A DNA stretch of 43,687 bases from Physocladia obscura (taxonomy: Eukaryota > Chytridiomycota > Chytridiomycetes > Chytridiales > Chytriomycetaceae): assembly GCA_027596945.1 (NCBI GenBank), contig JADGJH010000017.1, forward strand, positions 1-43,687, in the 5' to 3' direction. Positions 42,973 through 43,687 of the stretch are shown one piece after another; positions within the stretch are counted from its first letter, which is position 1, and every line of letters starts with the position of its first letter. The position numbers and the translations under genes are program-made. The notes beneath the pieces were generated by a model that searched no databases, had not been told where the DNA came from, and saw only the letters and a list, made by a program, of their open reading frames with translations.

Positions 42973-43245
42973 GGTGTATTGCAGATGATTTTTCATATAT
43001 AAATTCATACATTATATATACATTCTACCATAAACTTGAATCAAGTTTTCAAAGGCTATACATGTACATATGAGTCCAACTACTGGATTCAAAATCAAAT
43101 AAGAATTGCACTTATTTTCTACATACATACATATCAAAAAACCAGAAGTTTGGAAAAAAGATATATAGCAGGTTTCTCAACTTGAGAAAGCTGTAATTGA
43201 ACTTTTCAACTGCACATCAGCCAATGATTTTCCAATTGCATGAAC

Positions 43246-43687
43246 TCAATTTTCATGATTTTTAACTGCCAAAGCTTTTGTCATTCCATCTGCCCACATA
43301 TCTTCTGTTCCTACTGCAACCAATTCTATGTGTTTCTTCTTTAGATGATCTCTAATAAAGATTTCCTTAACCTCAACATGCTTCATCATGATTTCTTTAA
43401 CCTCAACATGCTTCATCATCTTGTGATGTATTGGGTTTATTGCCACTGCAATAGTTGACAAGTTATCTTGTGCTATTTTAGTTGCATCTTCTATAAGATA
43501 ACCAACTACTTCTAACACTTGTCTAAACCATAATGCCTCCTTAATTGCTTCAACTAATGCATAATAATCAGCTTCTGTAGATGATTGTGCCATCACAGAT
43601 TGTTTTCTATTATACCATGATACTATTGCATTTGCAAGGAAAAATACATATCCACTTCAGGATTTTCTTTCTTTTTCCATTGCATAA
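43246..43687 (-). mobile_element. Degenerate Ty1/copia retrotransposon, RNase H end of pol
   Basis: The open part 43596-43246 encodes the copia-type RNase H: QSSTEADYYALVEAIKEALWF, then a DNLSTIAVAINP segment, and WADGMTKAL near the end. Upstream the frame continues through SGYVFFLANAIVSWYNRKQS, but a TGA at 43659-43657 interrupts it where these elements usually have KSTSGY. A 30-bp in-frame tandem duplication repeats MMKHVEVKEI. The rest of pol lies beyond the right edge. The element is therefore old and, as seen here, not able to make an intact polyprotein. Confidence 0.85.
43361..43420. repeat. 30-bp tandem duplication inside the copia RNase H
   Basis: Units 43361-43390 and 43391-43420 differ at two bases. 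The duplication keeps the frame and adds ten residues next to the conserved H-K-H segment. Confidence 0.9.

Noticed and set aside
1..43687. CRISPR arrays, bacterial operons, tRNA and rRNA genes
   Set aside because: No regularly spaced repeats, no ribosome-binding context and no recognisable tRNA or rRNA sequence were seen; the DNA is eukaryotic.

Overview
The window is fungal nuclear DNA: spliceosomal introns are mostly 50-200 bp with GT-AG ends, genes are tightly packed, and it holds fungal families (Atg11, a DUF2408/UPF0662-like protein, a membrane-anchored Fet3-like multicopper oxidase, an ankyrin-RasGEF). A p25-alpha/TPPP gene, typical of flagellated eukaryotes, together with AT-rich non-coding DNA, points to a zoosporic fungus (chytrid-like). 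This taxon is an inference.

Layout. 1-7.7 kb: a cullin-4-like gene (minus, 3' end off the window), a DUF1295 membrane enzyme (minus), an MCTS1/Tma20 gene (plus), an AT-rich stretch with only orphan ORFs, and a TPPP-like gene (plus). 7.85-23.27 kb: the centrepiece, eight homeobox genes head-to-tail on the minus strand with no other gene between them, encoding ten homeodomains. 23.6-30.2 kb: a short-chain dehydrogenase (minus) divergent from an eight-exon Atg11/FIP200-like autophagy scaffold (plus). 30.3-35.3 kb: a large minus-strand gene fusing ankyrin repeats to a RasGEF module. 35.3-37.7 kb: a multicopper oxidase (minus). 38.2-39.9 kb: a repeat-containing DUF2408-like protein (plus). From about 40.1 kb the sequence becomes AT-rich and decayed, with broken gene fragments and the 3' end of a degenerate Ty1/copia element at the right edge.

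The homeobox array is the main discovery candidate. The proteins are 331-656 residues long, rich in Gln, Asn and Ser, with non-TALE homeodomains near the C-terminus and Gln at homeodomain position 50. Nearly all are interrupted by an intron inside recognition helix 3, but at three different positions. Three genes (second to fourth) share a motif just after the homeodomain and form a subfamily; two genes have two homeodomains, one of them degenerate. This suggests repeated local duplication with divergence. The flanking genes are mostly housekeeping (ubiquitin ligase, translation re-initiation, autophagy, Ras signalling, iron oxidation) and have no evident functional link to the array.
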